Shown here piece after piece: positions 62,702 through 64,000 of a stretch of 64,000 bases of DNA. This DNA comes from Eumeta japonica (lineage: Eukaryota > Arthropoda > Insecta > Lepidoptera > Psychidae), in contig BGZK01002068.1 in NCBI GenBank assembly GCA_005406025.1, positions 17,842 through 81,841 on the forward strand, read 5' to 3'. The notes beneath the pieces are model-generated. The model did not search any database and was not told the DNA's origin. It saw nothing but the letters and a program-made list of their open reading frames with translations. Every line of letters starts with the position of its first letter. The stretch's first letter is position 1. The position numbers were made by a program, and so were the translations under genes.

Positions 62702-62729
62702 TTCTTTTTGTTAAAATTTTTGTTTATTG

Positions 62730-62935
62730 ACACGCCATAACTCCGTAACTCCCCCTGCCGGTAATGCTCATATTTGAAATGAAAAATTGTATTTGATTTC
62801 ACTGCCATTTTACCAAATTTCATACAGATCGGATCAACGTTACTTAAGTTATCAACAAAGATACAAACACGTACACGTCGTCACAACCGACCCTGAAATC
62901 TCGCATCGCTCGTACGATCCACCTAAGTAAACTTC
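62730..62935 (+). repeat. dispersed repeat fragment
   Basis: CGCCATAACTCCGTAACTCC and CAAATTTCATACAGATCGGA are wordings typical of lepidopteran retroelement copies; it lies directly after copy B. Confidence 0.35.
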
Positions 62936-64000
62936 GACTTTTCTTTTACCTTGGTTTAGTAAGTGCATATTTAATTTGTTTCGTAGCTAATTTTTCGATA
63001 TCGATTTCAATAAATATAATGCGTTTATTACATTTGAAATATACACACAGCCTTATTGAAGTTGATTACTATAGACTTTAGAGTGAGTTAACCATAAATA
63101 CCTAGCATTGTAATATAGGTTACACCTCAACATGTATTTGTAGTTTACGACGTCATCCGATGTAGTTCAAAATATGGAACTGGTTTTCAATCGACTTATA
63201 CCAAACATATCAGGTTTCAATCGAAAAAAGAAAAAGAATGAATAAGGTAAATATAATTAATAAACCCACGCTTAGTTCCCAGAAGAGAGGAACAGACATT
63301 GCATATACGTTTTGTTTCACTAACATCCGTTGATGTTTTGATGCTAACTCATCAGTTTCGGGTGCTTAAAAAATGGAATTAATCCTAAAACCATTTCTTC
63401 TATTTTCGTTTTTAAAAAGCGCTCTATGTACTACATGGATAAACATTATAATGTTTATACAATGTCAAATTTAAAATAAGATTACAACAGTTATCACTTA
63501 ATATTTTTTCTTGGATTATTTCTTAAACTATCATGCGGCTTAAGCCATCCTTTCAAAAAGACTTCCATCTATCGATCATCATCCACAATAGTTAATAGAA
63601 AATTCCATATAAAACAATTAATAACAAACCCAGATACTTATTAATTTTCACATGAAGCTCTTTTAAATTATAAACATAAACGATTTATTTGATCGCGAAC
63701 TCATAACGACAGCTAAATGACGTTTCAAATACGCATGTCGTGTTCGTTTATCTACAAGTTTGCTAAAAATAGAAGACACTTCATCACTGGAGCACGTACG
63801 ATAATTCGGTGGCCAATAGTGCCAAAACATTGAACGATCTTATATTTGAAGAGATCGAAATGTTTTTTTTATGAAAATACCAAGCGATAATATAATTTAG
63901 GAAGAACAATTAAGAAGCGAGAGTTTCTTAGCGTGTGAAACGAGAAATTATATTTGTGTGAAAATTAAATTAAGATTACACAGTGGGAATAATGATCACT
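62936..64000. other. intergenic DNA to the window end, nothing recognised
   Basis: AT-rich, no coding signal. Confidence 0.5.

Overview
The window looks like nuclear DNA of an insect, most likely a moth or butterfly (Lepidoptera). It is AT-rich and gene-poor, its genes carry short exons with GT-AG introns, and the intergenic DNA is full of degraded repeats of kinds common in lepidopteran genomes. The strongest evidence is a pair of neighbouring cytochrome P450 genes that can be read exon by exon: CYP306A1 (phantom, ecdysteroid 25-hydroxylase) on the plus strand, 14417-23197, seven coding exons, 536 residues; and CYP18A1 (ecdysteroid 26-hydroxylase/oxidase) on the minus strand, 27488-25608, three coding exons, 551 residues. 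They converge tail to tail with about 2.4 kb between their stop codons. One enzyme helps make ecdysone and the other destroys active 20-hydroxyecdysone, so the locus pairs synthesis and inactivation of the moulting hormone. Close linkage of these two genes is known from other arthropods.

Layout. 1-10.7 kb: no gene seen; a 49-bp minisatellite (357-841), SINE-like and other dispersed repeats, and small GC-rich islands. 10.77-11.1 kb: a possible TATA box and untranslated first exon for CYP306A1. 11.46-12.59 kb: a broken copy of an uncharacterised multicopy protein family, apparently bounded by 19-bp terminal inverted repeats. 14.4-23.2 kb: CYP306A1, whose fifth intron holds an antisense, 5'-truncated non-LTR retrotransposon lacking its catalytic DDT residues. 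23.3-25.4 kb: convergent spacer. 25.6-28.2 kb: CYP18A1 and a GC-rich upstream region with a possible TATA box. 28.3-64 kb: no protein gene found; it contains a dead mariner transposon (38.76-40.0 kb), a long-TIR MITE (55.8-56.1 kb), a repeat with inverted ends whose 3' half also occurs near 10 kb, several hairpins, CpG-rich islands and tracts with a cryptic six-base period.

The most novel item is the 11.46-12.59 kb element, because the inverted repeats suggest that an uncharacterised arthropod/cnidarian protein family may be carried by a DNA transposon. I saw no operon-like or immune-like system. All gene calls come from reading the sequence; no database search was possible.
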